This document shows, in pieces, positions 1 to 9,974 of a DNA stretch of 64,000 nt (positions within the stretch are counted from its first letter, which is position 1; each line of letters opens with the position of its first letter). The position numbers and the translations under genes are program-made. Source of the stretch: Owenia fusiformis (lineage: Eukaryota; Annelida; Polychaeta; Sabellida; Oweniidae); assembly GCA_903813345.2 (NCBI GenBank), contig CAIIXF020000008.1, positions 1,933,341-1,997,340 of the forward strand, given 5' to 3'. The notes beneath the pieces are model-generated. The model did no database searches. It was not told the origin of the DNA and saw only the letters and a program-made list of their open reading frames with translations.

Positions 1-258
1 GCATATAAAGAATGGCCAATTACCTCCCATATAAGGAATTGTTGTTGCATATAAAGAATGGCCAATTACCTCCCATATAAGGAATTGTTGTTGCATATAA
101 AGAATGGCCAATTACCTCCCATATGAGGAATTGTTGATGCATATAAAGAATGGCCAATTACCTCCCATACAAGGAATTGTTGAGGACAACCCATATAAAG
201 AATGGGCAATGATCTCCCATATAAGGAATTGTTTATGATCACCAATATAAGGTCCTAC
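1..258. repeat. 46-bp intronic minisatellite phased to a Rel splice donor
   Basis: About five copies of a 46-bp unit; the window opens inside the array, so it is truncated on the left. Read on the minus strand, units start GTAATTGG and contain AACAATTCC and TTATATGGG. The donor of the adjoining Rel exon (intron start at 258) begins GTAGGACCTTATAT, then the same AACAATTCC block, so the first intron bases look like a diverged first unit. Last units are more degenerate. Confidence 0.85.
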
Positions 259-339
259 CTGGAAGATTGGCAGGCAAATCATCAGACATAAAGCTCTCAT
301 GTAGCATCTTCTTGCGCTTTTTGCCGATCTGATGCGGAT
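259..339 (-). CDS. Rel exon with nuclear localization signal
   Basis: Acceptor ATTTCAG at 340-346, donor CAG/GTAGGA at 258. It encodes [17 protein letters not shown] and following residues, the usual place of the Rel NLS just after the IPT domain. It ends in phase 1, so the protein continues outside the window. Confidence 0.85.
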
Positions 340-3300
340 CTGAAATTCAAAAGTAGACTAATAGTATTAAGAAGATAGTCAATAAGCTGTGTCACATTTT
401 ATATATACTTAATTAAAACTAATAATTTTTGTTTAAACTAATTGCATGACATAATTTCTTAACATGAAAATGTTGGGCTTTTAAAAATTACTTATATTTT
501 GTTAAAACATTTTATTAAAATATCAAATGTACACAATGGAATGATATGTATGATAAAAATGAAAGCATTTGTTTTGTAACATATGAAAAGTCAAAAGAAA
601 TAGTCAAAGTATCTTACCTCCATCATCGGGTACATATGTGAATGCGAGTGGCTCACTCAGCATCTCTCCATTCTCACCATCTGGTGGCATTCTCAGCTGC
701 ACCTTCACCGTCACTGGCTTGTCTATTTGTGGGTTTTTGTAGGGCGGCGTCTTATATATGATAGCAACCTATATATGAAACCATTATACAACTTTCATCA
801 TTTTATTAAATCATGGAACATTTAGATTGAGACTTTAGATTTTATGATTTTTATTTTATTATAATATTCATAAATCTGATATAAATGACAGGGCCAAGGC
901 TGAATTCAAGTTTATGATTAAAAAATGCTGCCGATATAAAGCCTGACACACAATTTGTACAGACATAAGACAACAACAGACAGTTTAAATCAACAGTTTT
1001 TAAATTTTTCAATTCCTTTCTTCCTTCTCTTTTACAATGTGGCATCTTCATTCATTGTGACCTTCACACATTTTTTATTATGCTCAAATAGACTTACTTT
1101 GTGTTGTAATACATTATTTATGGGTCAAATAGATGGGTCACCCTGTATAAATTGTAAACTGTTTCATGTAATACTATAGTGCCAGCTGTATCATGTAATA
1201 CTATAGTGCTAGCTGTTTCATGTAATACTATAGTGCTAGCTGTTTCATGTAATACTATAGTGCTAGCTGTTTCATGTAATACTATAGTGCCAGCTGTATC
1301 ATGTAATACTATAGTGCTAGCTGTATCATGTAATACTATAGTGCTAGCTGTTTCATGTAATACTATAGTGCTAGCTGTATCATGTAATACTATAGTGCTA
1401 GCTGTTTCATGTAATACTATAGTGCTAGCTGTTTCACGTAATACTATAGTGCTAGCTGTTTCACGTAATACTATAGTGCTAGCTGTTTCATGTAATACTA
1501 TAGTGCTAGCTGTTTCATGTAATACTATAGTGCTAGCTGTTTCATGTAATACTATAGTGCTAGCTGTTTCATGTAATACTATAGTGCTAGCTGTTTCATG
1601 TAATACTATAGTGCTAGCTGTTTCAGCTTACCTGATGGTGAATGTTTGCAGGCTTGAAGTCAGCATAGGCCGTCCAGCAAATTAAACCATTCTGCTCCTC
1701 AAAGAACCTAATCTGTATACTCTCTATAATTAAGAAGTAGCATCAGCAGCAAATACAAAATAGTGCAGTACAACCTGTCATCTATAATACAAATAGTGCA
1801 GTACAACATGTCATCAAATACAAAATAGTGCAGTACAACCTGTCATCAAATACAAATAGTGGAGTACAACCCATCTAATCTGAAGACCACTGGAACCAAC
1901 CTAAAGGGTTTGGAGTGGCAGGTTTCAAGGTTTTTAAAGTGGATATCTATTACAGATTAAAATACTTGGACTACTTCAGATTAGGGAGATATTTGGATAT
2001 ACAGGTTTCATTATAGGGAGGGATTGTAAATCAGGTTGAGACATGATACTTGCACTACAAGTGGTGAAGATCCTATGCAAAGTTTGAATGATCTAAATAT
2101 TGTATTTTCTGTTATTTTTCTTCTTCAACATACCTTTTTTAACTTTCTCAGTGAGCATGATACACTCTGTTCCTCCAGAGACTTTGCCAGAATAATGACT
2201 CTGTTTGGTTATAATCAGCTCATTCTTGCTTCCTGCAATATCAAATTCAAATTGCTTTCACTCATTTTGTCAACTTAGAACAAATCTTTTAATTGATGAA
2301 ACATCAAATGGTCAATCAAAAAGGAATCTGCACTATTGAACATTGTGCTTATTATAGACAAAAGAGTATTTCATATTTTCAAATAATGCAGAATCAATGT
2401 TAAATCTAAAACAACTTAAATATGTCTGAAAAATATTCAGGATAATATTCATACCAATTAGTAGATTGTAAGAAATTGGCAATATCTATAAAATCACATC
2501 ACCATTTATGGGTAATAAGAATGTAACTGTAAAGGAATCCTTACGTTTATTGTACAATGGCTTGGACACGACTGGTTGGAGGATTCGCTTAAATTTCCCA
2601 TTTTCATCAGGAAGGAAACCTTGGAAACATATCCTACACGCATTTAGGTCTATCTTGCCTTTGTTGTCAATGTGTTTGAACCCAGCTGGAATAGACAATC
2701 ATTCAGTATATATTACATGTAACTACATGTATTTATAATTCAGTGTTTACATATTCTACAGGGATTCGAACGTTTCTATAAAGATTAATGTGTTTGATTA
2801 TTATTGTTTTCAAACCAATATCAGGGTAGCTATACATGTATAACTGACATGTATATTGGCATTGAAAACTGTTTTAGCACCAAAACAATATAAAAACCAA
2901 TCACAATTCACATACAGTTCTTGTATGGCACAAATAAAATGACTATAAGTACAGACTTACAGAAGTTTGTACTAAAATGAATACTTGGATCTCACAAATA
3001 CATGTAAATACCACCAAACTTGGATATAATGGAGCCCTAATCTTACTTAACCATTGTCCTGTATGTTATATAGATTGTTTTGTGTCGTTTTTTACTACAT
3101 ACTGTTAAATGGATCCACTCTGAGTTGCTGTCTCTGTTCAAGATTGGGTTTAATTTCCTTCTTTGTAGCACACTGGACTCCAATATGAGTAAAACTAAAA
3201 AGGAAATGTATAATAATGTGCCAGTATGTAATTTAAATATGTATGTAACTACATGTACATGTACTTCTTTTAACACTTTAAACTGGAAAATAAACAACTT

Positions 3301-5299
3301 TAAGGAATGGGCAATAGATTTGTCAGTTTAAGTATCTATGGTTGTATTTCTAAACACATTCTGAAGTATTTATTCTGTTTTAATCAAAATGCACCGAACA
3401 TCTCTCAATTTGAACACTTTTTCAAGTCCCATTTTTAAAATATGCCATAGATTTCTGTGAAAACCCTGAAATGTGACCACCTGCCAATCCAAACACTTTT
3501 GGCAAGGTACGCTGGTGTGGCAAATTAGACAGATTTTACTGTACTCACCAATACTTCATGCCAGTCGCACGTTTGATCTTCACCGTGCAGATTCCTTTCT
3601 TACATTCCGTTCCAACAAGCTGATGAGGATGAGGGAGAGGAGGGTTGTCAACGGTTACCAGAGATGCAACTATCACAGCCTGGCTACTTAGTTCATCGCA
3701 ATTCCTCACCTGTTGTGTAAATCATGCGTAACATTCAGCTTAACGATCATTAAAGAAGTAGATAGAGAAGAGTTGAGAGTTTTAATAATATTTCTACAAT
3801 TTCAAAATAGATTCTTACTCTCATCTTACTCTCATCTCATTGATTTTAATTGTTTGGCCAGTTTTCACATGTACTAACATGTCAACATTTTGAACTGGAT
3901 TTTAGACTATAAACATCATTTATTGACAAAGATGGAGGAGAAATATTTTTTATTGTAATGTAAACTAATATGTTTTCTTATCAATGTATATGATTACTCA
4001 CTTAATGATGGATGACGTTTATCAATATTAAATTATATGTACCATGTAAATTTACAATGGAAGACATTTAACACATATGTTTCTAAGATATACAGGGTGG
4101 GCCAAAAAATTGTGCAACTTTTTTAAAAGGCTAGAAAAGTATCATAACATGAAGGTATTGACATAAAAATCGATTAACAGAAAGTTTAGGATAGGCATAT
4201 TTTACGATTCAAATATCTAAGATAATACTGACTTCTAATTTTTTTGACAGATCTTTGAATATCGATGGTAAATTGTTCATGTGTCCGAGATTTACTGTTT
4301 TTCCAAGAAAATGTGACTTGGAGGATGATTTGATGTGATCAACAATAACACATCCATTATGTTCACTAAATCTGCTACAATCTCTGATAACTGTTTATTC
4401 AATATACTAGGACAGTTTTATATCGGTATCTACTCACAATAGTATTATATTATACTGTATCTATTAATTATTTATAAATCACATGTTCTTACATCCACCT
4501 TTCACCTTCACTATCGCTCCCAGCCATCGGGCAAGGGTCACTTTGGAATACCTGGAGGATGATACCTCTAGATTTATTAGTCCTTATAAATGGCTGCCCA
4601 ATACACCAAATGCCAACCCCTGTGACTATCACGCATGGAGGCACCTGGAGCAGTTTATTGCAGTTAATGGTAATCCCCACACACTATTGATCAACTAAAA
4701 GAGGTTAGGAGAAGTGGAAAGAAGTACCACAAGAATCGCTGAATGGTGCCATTGCAGTTACGCCCTTGTGTCTGTGTGATAGTGAAGGTAAAAGGCGGAT
4801 GAAATAATACCATAGAAGATACTTATTATAAAACTGTACTAGCCATTCGTTAAACAATTAAAAGATTGTATCAGATTTAGAAAATATAATGAATGTGTTA
4901 TTGTTAATCACATAAAATCATAGAAATTCACATTTTCTAGGAAAAATGGTAAATCTTGGACACATGAACAATTTACCACTGATATTCAAAGATCTGTTGA
5001 AAAAGTTTGAAGTCAGTATTAGCTTAAATATTTGAATGGTAAAATATGCCTATCCTAAAGTTTCTGTATATGAATTTTTATGTCAATACCTTAATGTTAT
5101 GATCCTTTTCAAGCCTTTTAAAAAAGTTGCAAAATTTTCTGGCCCACCCTGTACTTACAATAACTGTAGGAAAAGTTTTATTTTCTTCTGTACTGTTTTC
5201 CCCAAGGATGCTTCCAGCCATTGGACCCTCGCTGGCATAGCGGAATCTATTATCCTCTTGCTTCGGTTGAATTAGAATTTCAAGGTACGGTTTCTCCAT
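259..5299 (-). CDS. Rel/NF-kB family transcription factor, 3' partial (8 exons)
   Basis: Rel homology domain protein, a dimeric DNA-binding regulator acting in the nucleus after release from IkB. Exons in coding order: 5299-5159, 3709-3549, 3194-3103, 2685-2545, 2232-2134, 1723-1632, 768-618, 339-259. All junctions are GT-AG and phases agree (958 nt, 319 codons). Visible features: recognition loop RFRYASEGP in exon 1; the AGSI-GE-ST stretch typical of c-Rel/Dorsal class; [23 protein letters not shown]; the IPT dimerization domain ([23 protein letters not shown]); and the basic NLS KKRKK in the last exon. There is no class I (p50/p52) insert, but GICTV and QIRFFEE resemble class I, so class is uncertain. 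Any transactivation or ankyrin region lies left of base 1. ATG 5299 has an in-frame TAA 18 nt upstream (the codon five before it); an extra upstream exon spliced at about 5314 cannot be excluded. Confidence 0.9.
618..768 (-). CDS. Rel exon, end of IPT domain
   Basis: Starts [13 protein letters not shown] and ends FTYVPDDG. The Arg-Arg-Pro-Ser site found here in many Rel proteins reads RMPPD, and a few extra residues (GENGEML) follow. Donor GAG/GTAAGA. Confidence 0.9.
1157..1631. repeat. 27-bp minisatellite starting at a Rel splice donor
   Basis: About 17 copies of a 27-bp unit with C/T and A/T variants. On the minus strand each unit starts GTATTACATGAAACAGC. The intron of exon 1632-1723 starts GTAAGCTGAAACAGC, so the donor is the first, 2-nt-shorter unit. 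The open plus-strand frame of nine-residue repeats is a by-product of the 27-bp period. Confidence 0.95.
1632..1723 (-). CDS. Rel exon, IPT domain core
   Basis: Encodes [13 protein letters not shown] through ANIHHQ. Acceptor TTATAG at 1724-1729 gives phase continuity from the preceding exon; donor CAG/GTAAGC. Directly followed in the intron by the 27-bp minisatellite. Confidence 0.9.
1750..1872. repeat. Short imperfect tandem repeat upstream of a Rel acceptor
   Basis: Four copies of roughly 31-35 bp sharing the block AATAGTGCAGTACAACCTGT, in the intron just before exon 1723-1632. Confidence 0.8.
1900..2015. mobile_element. Fragment of ACAGTAAAACCTGT-type TIR element
   Basis: Contains GGTTTCAAGGTTTTTAAAGTGG and ends near ATACAGGTTTCA, matching the right half of the element at 8633-9072. 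A right-end fragment of the same family (AGACAGATTTTACTGTA) lies at about 3525-3541. Confidence 0.55.
2134..2232 (-). CDS. Rel exon, start of IPT domain
   Basis: Encodes [16 protein letters not shown] through LTEKVKK, the SGG-containing strand of the dimerization domain. Acceptor ATTGCAG, donor AAG/GTATGT; phase 1 at both ends. Confidence 0.9.
2545..2685 (-). CDS. Rel exon, RHD linker
   Basis: Encodes [14 protein letters not shown], then [15 protein letters not shown] and [10 protein letters not shown], the most conserved stretch linking the two Rel domains. Acceptor TTCCAG, donor AAAC/GTAAGG. Confidence 0.92.
3103..3194 (-). CDS. Rel exon, end of N-terminal RHD
   Basis: Encodes [15 protein letters not shown] and VDPFN, equivalent to the conserved NLGIQCVKKKE block. 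Acceptor CTTTTTAG, donor AACA/GTATGT; phases match both neighbours. Confidence 0.88.
3549..3709 (-). CDS. Rel exon, N-terminal RHD
   Basis: Encodes [17 protein letters not shown], then [19 protein letters not shown]. Acceptor AACAG, donor TTG/GTGAGT. Confidence 0.9.
3710..4090. other. Rel intron, unique AT-rich sequence
   Basis: Between the second Rel coding exon and the mariner-type foldback element. I see no exon, repeat or RNA gene. Confidence 0.6.
4091..5153. mobile_element. Mariner-type foldback element with ~400-bp inverted arms
   Basis: Ends are TA-CAGGGTGGGCCAAAAAA and, inverted, TA-CAGGGTGGGCCAGAAAA, flanked by the TA duplication typical of IS630-Tc1-mariner elements. The two arms (about 4093-4515 and 4770-5151) are imperfect inverted copies; for example TTTAGGATAGGCATATTTTA occurs in both. 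A transposase remnant fills the short centre. It sits in the first Rel intron with its right end directly against the donor. Confidence 0.9.
4495..4698 (+). pseudogene. Mariner-like transposase C-terminal remnant
   Basis: The frame reads [16 protein letters not shown], then [16 protein letters not shown], the C-terminal catalytic region of a mariner/IS630-type DDE transposase (the P-N-x-P-x-x-NP-x-D-Y block). Only this fragment is present, with no N-terminal domain or first two acidic residues, so the element cannot be autonomous. Confidence 0.8.
5159..5299 (-). CDS. Rel first coding exon with DNA recognition loop
   Basis: Encodes [14 protein letters not shown] and [14 protein letters not shown]. 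The residue that is Cys in most NF-kB proteins (RFRYxCEG) is Ser. Donor ATT/GTAAGTA; the last two bases, TA, are the target site of the adjoining mariner-type element. ATG 5299 is the first in-frame Met after a TAA. Confidence 0.85.
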
Positions 5300-5589
5300 C
5301 TTATCTTGATTCCCTTATATAGTCAACTTTGCGTAAGTAACCAATGAATAATTTCAACCAGTTGTGGAGCTTAATTCAGTATATTCTGAAATAAGGAAAT
5401 ATAAATTATTTATTAAAATCATGACAAATTAATTTAAAGCAGATATGAAATGGTATTTTTAACCTACAGGAATCAATATAATTTTTTGATAAATGTATTT
5501 GGACATGTTTTCTCATCAGTAGTGCGAAAACTATTTCACTCTAACGATCGTTATAGCTGCTTAATAAGCAATATTCGAATTGGTTGTGA

Positions 5590-5775
5590 CGTTATTGGCC
5601 CCCACGTGATCTCTCACTGGTCCCCACGTGGCCCATAACGTCATAATGCCTAAATGTTTTGTTTTGGTTTACACTACAATCCTATGGTTGCCGTGACGTT
5701 GTGATTACTAAGGAACCAACAAACCAAAGCTATATTTTGTATATGACGTTACTTATCACGTGGGGGCCAATTTGA
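5590..5775. repeat. Inverted repeats with CACGTG cores
   Basis: TTGGCCCCCACGTGAT at about 5597 is repeated inverted at 5755-5772. A second, inner inverted pair (GACGTTAT...ATAACGTC) spans about 5587-5643. Probable MITE. Because of its position 5' of the Rel coding exon and its E-box-like CACGTG sites it could affect Rel transcription, which is inference. Confidence 0.65.
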
Positions 5776-5796
5776 TTGATCAGTTAGTTTTGTTTC

Positions 5797-6029
5797 GTTA
5801 TTTATCAAGGAGGATTGGCTCCCAGAATGCAACACCGATATTCTGCAATACAATCACCTAGCGATATTTTATATCACCTAGCGATAGCGTCAATATTGTC
5901 TGTTCGATTAAACTGAATCACGTGATCTAATTATGCGCCGATGACGTATGCATGATTTCTGTCGCTAGGTGATTGTATCGCAGAATATCGGTGTTGCATT
6001 CTGGGAGCCAATCCTCCTTGGTTATTTAT
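5797..6029. mobile_element. 215-bp MITE with 60-bp TIRs and 9-bp target duplication
   Basis: Element 5806-6020 is bounded by near-perfect inverted repeats starting CAAGGAGGATTGGCTCCCAG. GTTATTTAT flanks both sides (5797-5805 and 6021-6029). The internal motif CACCTAGCGATA occurs in both arms plus once more. A 9-bp duplication fits Mutator-like elements. Confidence 0.9.
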
Positions 6030-7873
6030 GACCGTTAGCAGTTATCTAACATTTATTTTATAATGGCTATCGCAAGAACTCTACATTGGGCCTACAATGG
6101 AGAAAACCGCATTTTTGTAACATAAGTCAGGGGTTTTACTCACAACAGGCTGTTAAGAGGGTGGTTTCCTAAAGCCGATGGACGAGTGCGCATCATTCTC
6201 GCGCATCTAACTTTCGGTTTCGGTTTCGATGCCGTGATTTTGTTATTTTACTGTATATTACTCAAATAAATAAAACTTATGTTCAAAATGAATGAAAATG
6301 GCTTTATAATATTTATTTGTGGTGAGAGAATTAGTTGCACGGAAAAATAAGACACTCTATTGTCGTAATTTTGGAACGTCTCGGAAACTCCTCACCAATT
6401 ATCGCCCACCTAGAAACAAGATGCTGCATTGATGACGGGACGATTTCAGTCTCAATCGGGCAAACAGTGGAGAATCGTAGCATTTAACATCATAACAACT
6501 GTTTATGAAGGTAAGAAGTATCGAATTCAATATCATTTTCTTTTTGTAATCGATTAAAATCACCATATTTAAAGGTAGAAATCGCTTCTTGGTTCTCGAT
6601 CGGGAATCGTTGTCATTTGCGTAATATTGATTTGATTGGAAAATTCTCATAAATTCCCTTGAAATTTAGTATTTAATGTAATAATTTGGTATGTTAATAG
6701 TAGATGGTAGTGTTATATATAAATACAATGGATTATTCTGTGATCGTATGCATATAATCACTGAAATTCTTCTCAAAATTACATATGAATTTATTTTGGG
6801 TGATCGATTCGTCATGACCTTGATCTTACAAAGCCCATGTTCAAACTCAACAGCTTTTCATGTCCCAGAGACCTCCCATGCGGGCAGAGTCGGGACATCT
6901 TAAACGAAATGTTAACTATATTTGACTGCCTATCACAGTAAAAGTACATTTTGATGTGGGCAAAAAGATAATTTTGTCATGGATACATGTACATGTTTCG
7001 TGTACATGTATTAAAAGTGTCCTGTGCGGGAGTACACGGCAATCACATGCAGTTATCATAATCAATAAATATTTGGGCACAGATAGTCCAACAATATTAG
7101 ACCTAGCCTTGGGCCTGATTTCTTATCTGGCATGTCTTATGGCCCCGGCGTTGAACTAGGGTATGGATAAACATGCTACGTGTACTATACATGTGCTGTA
7201 CTGCAGTATAGTCGAAACTGTACATTTATATGTTTACTGTATCGGTATTAGATATTATAGAACGTCATATGACGTCTCAAGTTTCATTTTATTCTTGATA
7301 TACTTTCAAACTTTTCCATGTATTTCAGATGACAAGTTACCCAAAACAACAAACAACGGTTTTATGGACCACCAACAGTCGCATCAAAATGATTGGGAGG
7401 TTGAGGAAGTTATTATGATTAATGATAAATGATCATGCAATGCAGTTAGATCCTTTAGATGACTGTCACGTCATTGTCGACATAGGCCATACATACTTGT
7501 CCAGTCAAATGACCTGGAAGTTTTTGAGTACAGGTAATTGTATAAATTACATGTAATATATTGTTCAAGTCATATAGATAGATGTTATATCACCTTTGCC
7601 TGTGTAGGCAATGACTATGAGAATACAATAAATGAATAGACATTAAGGCAATCATTATATGATAATCATGACACTTTTTGACAGGTGTAACTCAATTCCC
7701 ATCCGATTGAGCCAAGATCACAATATGCCTCAAAATATCATGTTTCTGGCTAAACAGAAAGATGCAATGAGTATCAAAATGGCATGGATAGTTTGATGTA
7801 TGGTATCAAGTGATCTTTCCAGCAAGTACTAAATAACTTTAAGTCTAGTTGTTTTTGTAATAAATAGATTATA
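6030..7873. other. Intergenic; no supported gene
   Basis: AT-rich, only short unsupported frames. A fragment of the CAGGGGTT element (see 61919-62106) lies at about 6129-6165. TACATGTACATG-type words recur near 6985-7010. Confidence 0.5.
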
Positions 7874-8456
7874 TACGAGGTGGGCCAAAAAATCCATTGT
7901 AACTTTTAGTCATGTATTATCTTCAATACTTTAGGAAATTGAAAAACAATTCATTGTCAATATTGTGTAAATATAATTATTGAATATACAAGCTCAAGCT
8001 TTAATTACTCACCTCAAGGATTTCCTGAACACATCCTCTCTAACCACCTGAACAATCAGTCTGAGACATATTATGCCAGTTTTGAAAAAAAGCTGAGGTC
8101 AGTAAGCTATATTATCCAAGGGAGAGATGTTTAACTTCTAGAGATAAAAACATATGTTTTAATTGATGAAAAATGTGGTGAGACCATTTGCAGGGCACAT
8201 ATTGTATGTTAAAAAGATATTTCAGAAGTGATGGCTCAAGCTGAGAAAATTTGAAATTCGTCATGACACATGTACTAGAATACAGATCATGATCAATTGA
8301 CAAGCCAAAAATAAATACATACACATTTTTATATTTTAAAACATGTTCACCAGTAATCATTTTACATGTTATCTGAATTTTTGTTGATTGAGCTGCAATA
8401 ATAAAGAAAATTGAAGAAATGGAAAAAATTTCTAATTGTTATTGGCCCACCCTGTA
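7874..8456. mobile_element. Mariner-type MITE, same end family as 4091-5153
   Basis: Ends TA-CGAGGTGGGCCAAAAAAT and, inverted, TA-CAGGGTGGGCCAATAAC, about 580 bp, TA-flanked. I see no transposase frame inside. Confidence 0.75.
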
Positions 8457-8632
8457 GATATGTAAATTTACAACATATTAATTTATGTTCTGCAGGCCTT
8501 GTCTCCAAAGATGTCTTGGGTGCCCAGAAAGTTGGCTTCAGTGGATGTATGTTACACCTGACTAACAGTAATTTGACATTATACAAAATTAGCCAGAGGT
8601 ACAGAATATAAGAGGTAAGAGAACAAGTAATA

Positions 8633-9072
8633 TACAGTAAAATCTGTCCAATCTGAACATCATTGAGAATGGTTAGAAAGCATTCGGATGGGGAGATGTA
8701 TTGATTTCAGTTTCTCTATCCGCAAGATTGTGGATTTTAATGCATTCTCAATGAATATTAATATTTCTATTGACCATTTGGCTTCATGGCATCCACAATC
8801 TGAGGCCATTTCATATTTTTCAGAATTTCATATCAAATCAGTCTTAAATTTAAAATATTTGAACAGTTTTGTAAAAATTGTGGAAAGTGTTCAATTTACA
8901 CATGTTAAATTTTCAAATATGAGTGTCCACTGTTCAAATTAGGATGTTGTCAGATTTCAAGGTTTTTAACATGGGAGTCAAGTCAATGGGAGGAAAAATG
9001 GAGTCAGAAATTGTGTTAGCATTTGAAGGTGTTTGGATCAGCCAGGTGTTCAGATATACAGGTTTTGCTGTA
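8633..9072. mobile_element. TIR element, ACAGTAAAATCTGTCCAATCTG family
   Basis: Left end TA-CAGTAAAATCTGTCCAATCTGA and inverted right end TA-CAGCAAAACCTGTATATCTGA, about 440 bp. Fragments of the same family occur at 1900, 3525, 37389, 38546 and 62547. Confidence 0.75.
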
Positions 9073-9810
9073 TGGGATTAACTCATCATTTTTATTATCA
9101 AAATAAGATTATAAGTAAAATGTTTGCATCCAATTGAGTAATGATAATTTTCTTACCTTATTCAAAAAGAAAACTACACATAGGCCTTACAATTTTAACA
9201 CCATGATTGGAATTCCAATACTATGTAATAACTATAAATTTGGATAATGTTATGCTTGAATGAAGTAACTGCATTCATATTTCTTTTATATCATAGTGAT
9301 ACATGCAATTTGTTACTTTTGTGTGATATTCACTTTCAGGTATGGTCTTGGGGTCTTCTTGTATGACTCAGCCCTCTTAGAGTGTACGTAAGCACATGCT
9401 ACAGAAGACAGGACATGACCAGCTAGGCAATAATGAGTTTGACAAACGAGTCCATGGCAGAAGTGGAACTTACTGAGCACATTGACTTTATTTAATTTTC
9501 TCTGTCTATCTTTGGATTTATGGCATTCATAATATAGACAATGGACACAGAACAAAAAGAACAACATCTGTTTTAATGACAATATCTCTCAACAGCTCAA
9601 GAGAATATGTTCCCTGTAAACACCATTCCTAAACACATGTAGCTATGTACAGGGTATCCATAAATCCATATTTACAAATACTTAATTATGAACTACAGAA
9701 CACTTTATTCTTTTCCGGGATTTTGAAAAAGTGGTATGTAGTTATTCTGATAAAAATAAATCTATATTTTATGCATATTTTGTCATGTACATGATTTTAT
9801 TATACATGTC

Positions 9811-9974
9811 ATGCCTCTAGCCTGCTTTTGCTAAAAAATCAAAAAATTCCAGGGGGTTCACATTTGACCATTTTGGCCCAAAAATGACAAAAATCACTTG
9901 AAAAATGCTCAGAATGGTGAACATTTTTGGCCAGGGGATTCACTCAAACCCAACGAACCACTGGCTATGGGCCT
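9811..9974. mobile_element. MITE of the GGCCCGTAGCCAGG family
   Basis: Related to 51001-51200 and 57875-58063: it shares TTTTGGC, TCAGAATGGTGAA and the terminal GGCTATGGGCCT. Left end degraded. Confidence 0.6.

Noticed and set aside
1179-1685. 168-residue plus-strand frame of AVSCNTIVL repeats
   Set aside because: Caused by the 27-bp minisatellite (a multiple of 3 without stops); it lies in a Rel intron and runs antisense through a Rel exon.
1632-1712. Rel acceptor at 1713 (TATACAG/ATT)
   Set aside because: It would break phase with the preceding exon; TTATAG at 1724-1729 gives the conserved ESIQIRFF and correct phase.
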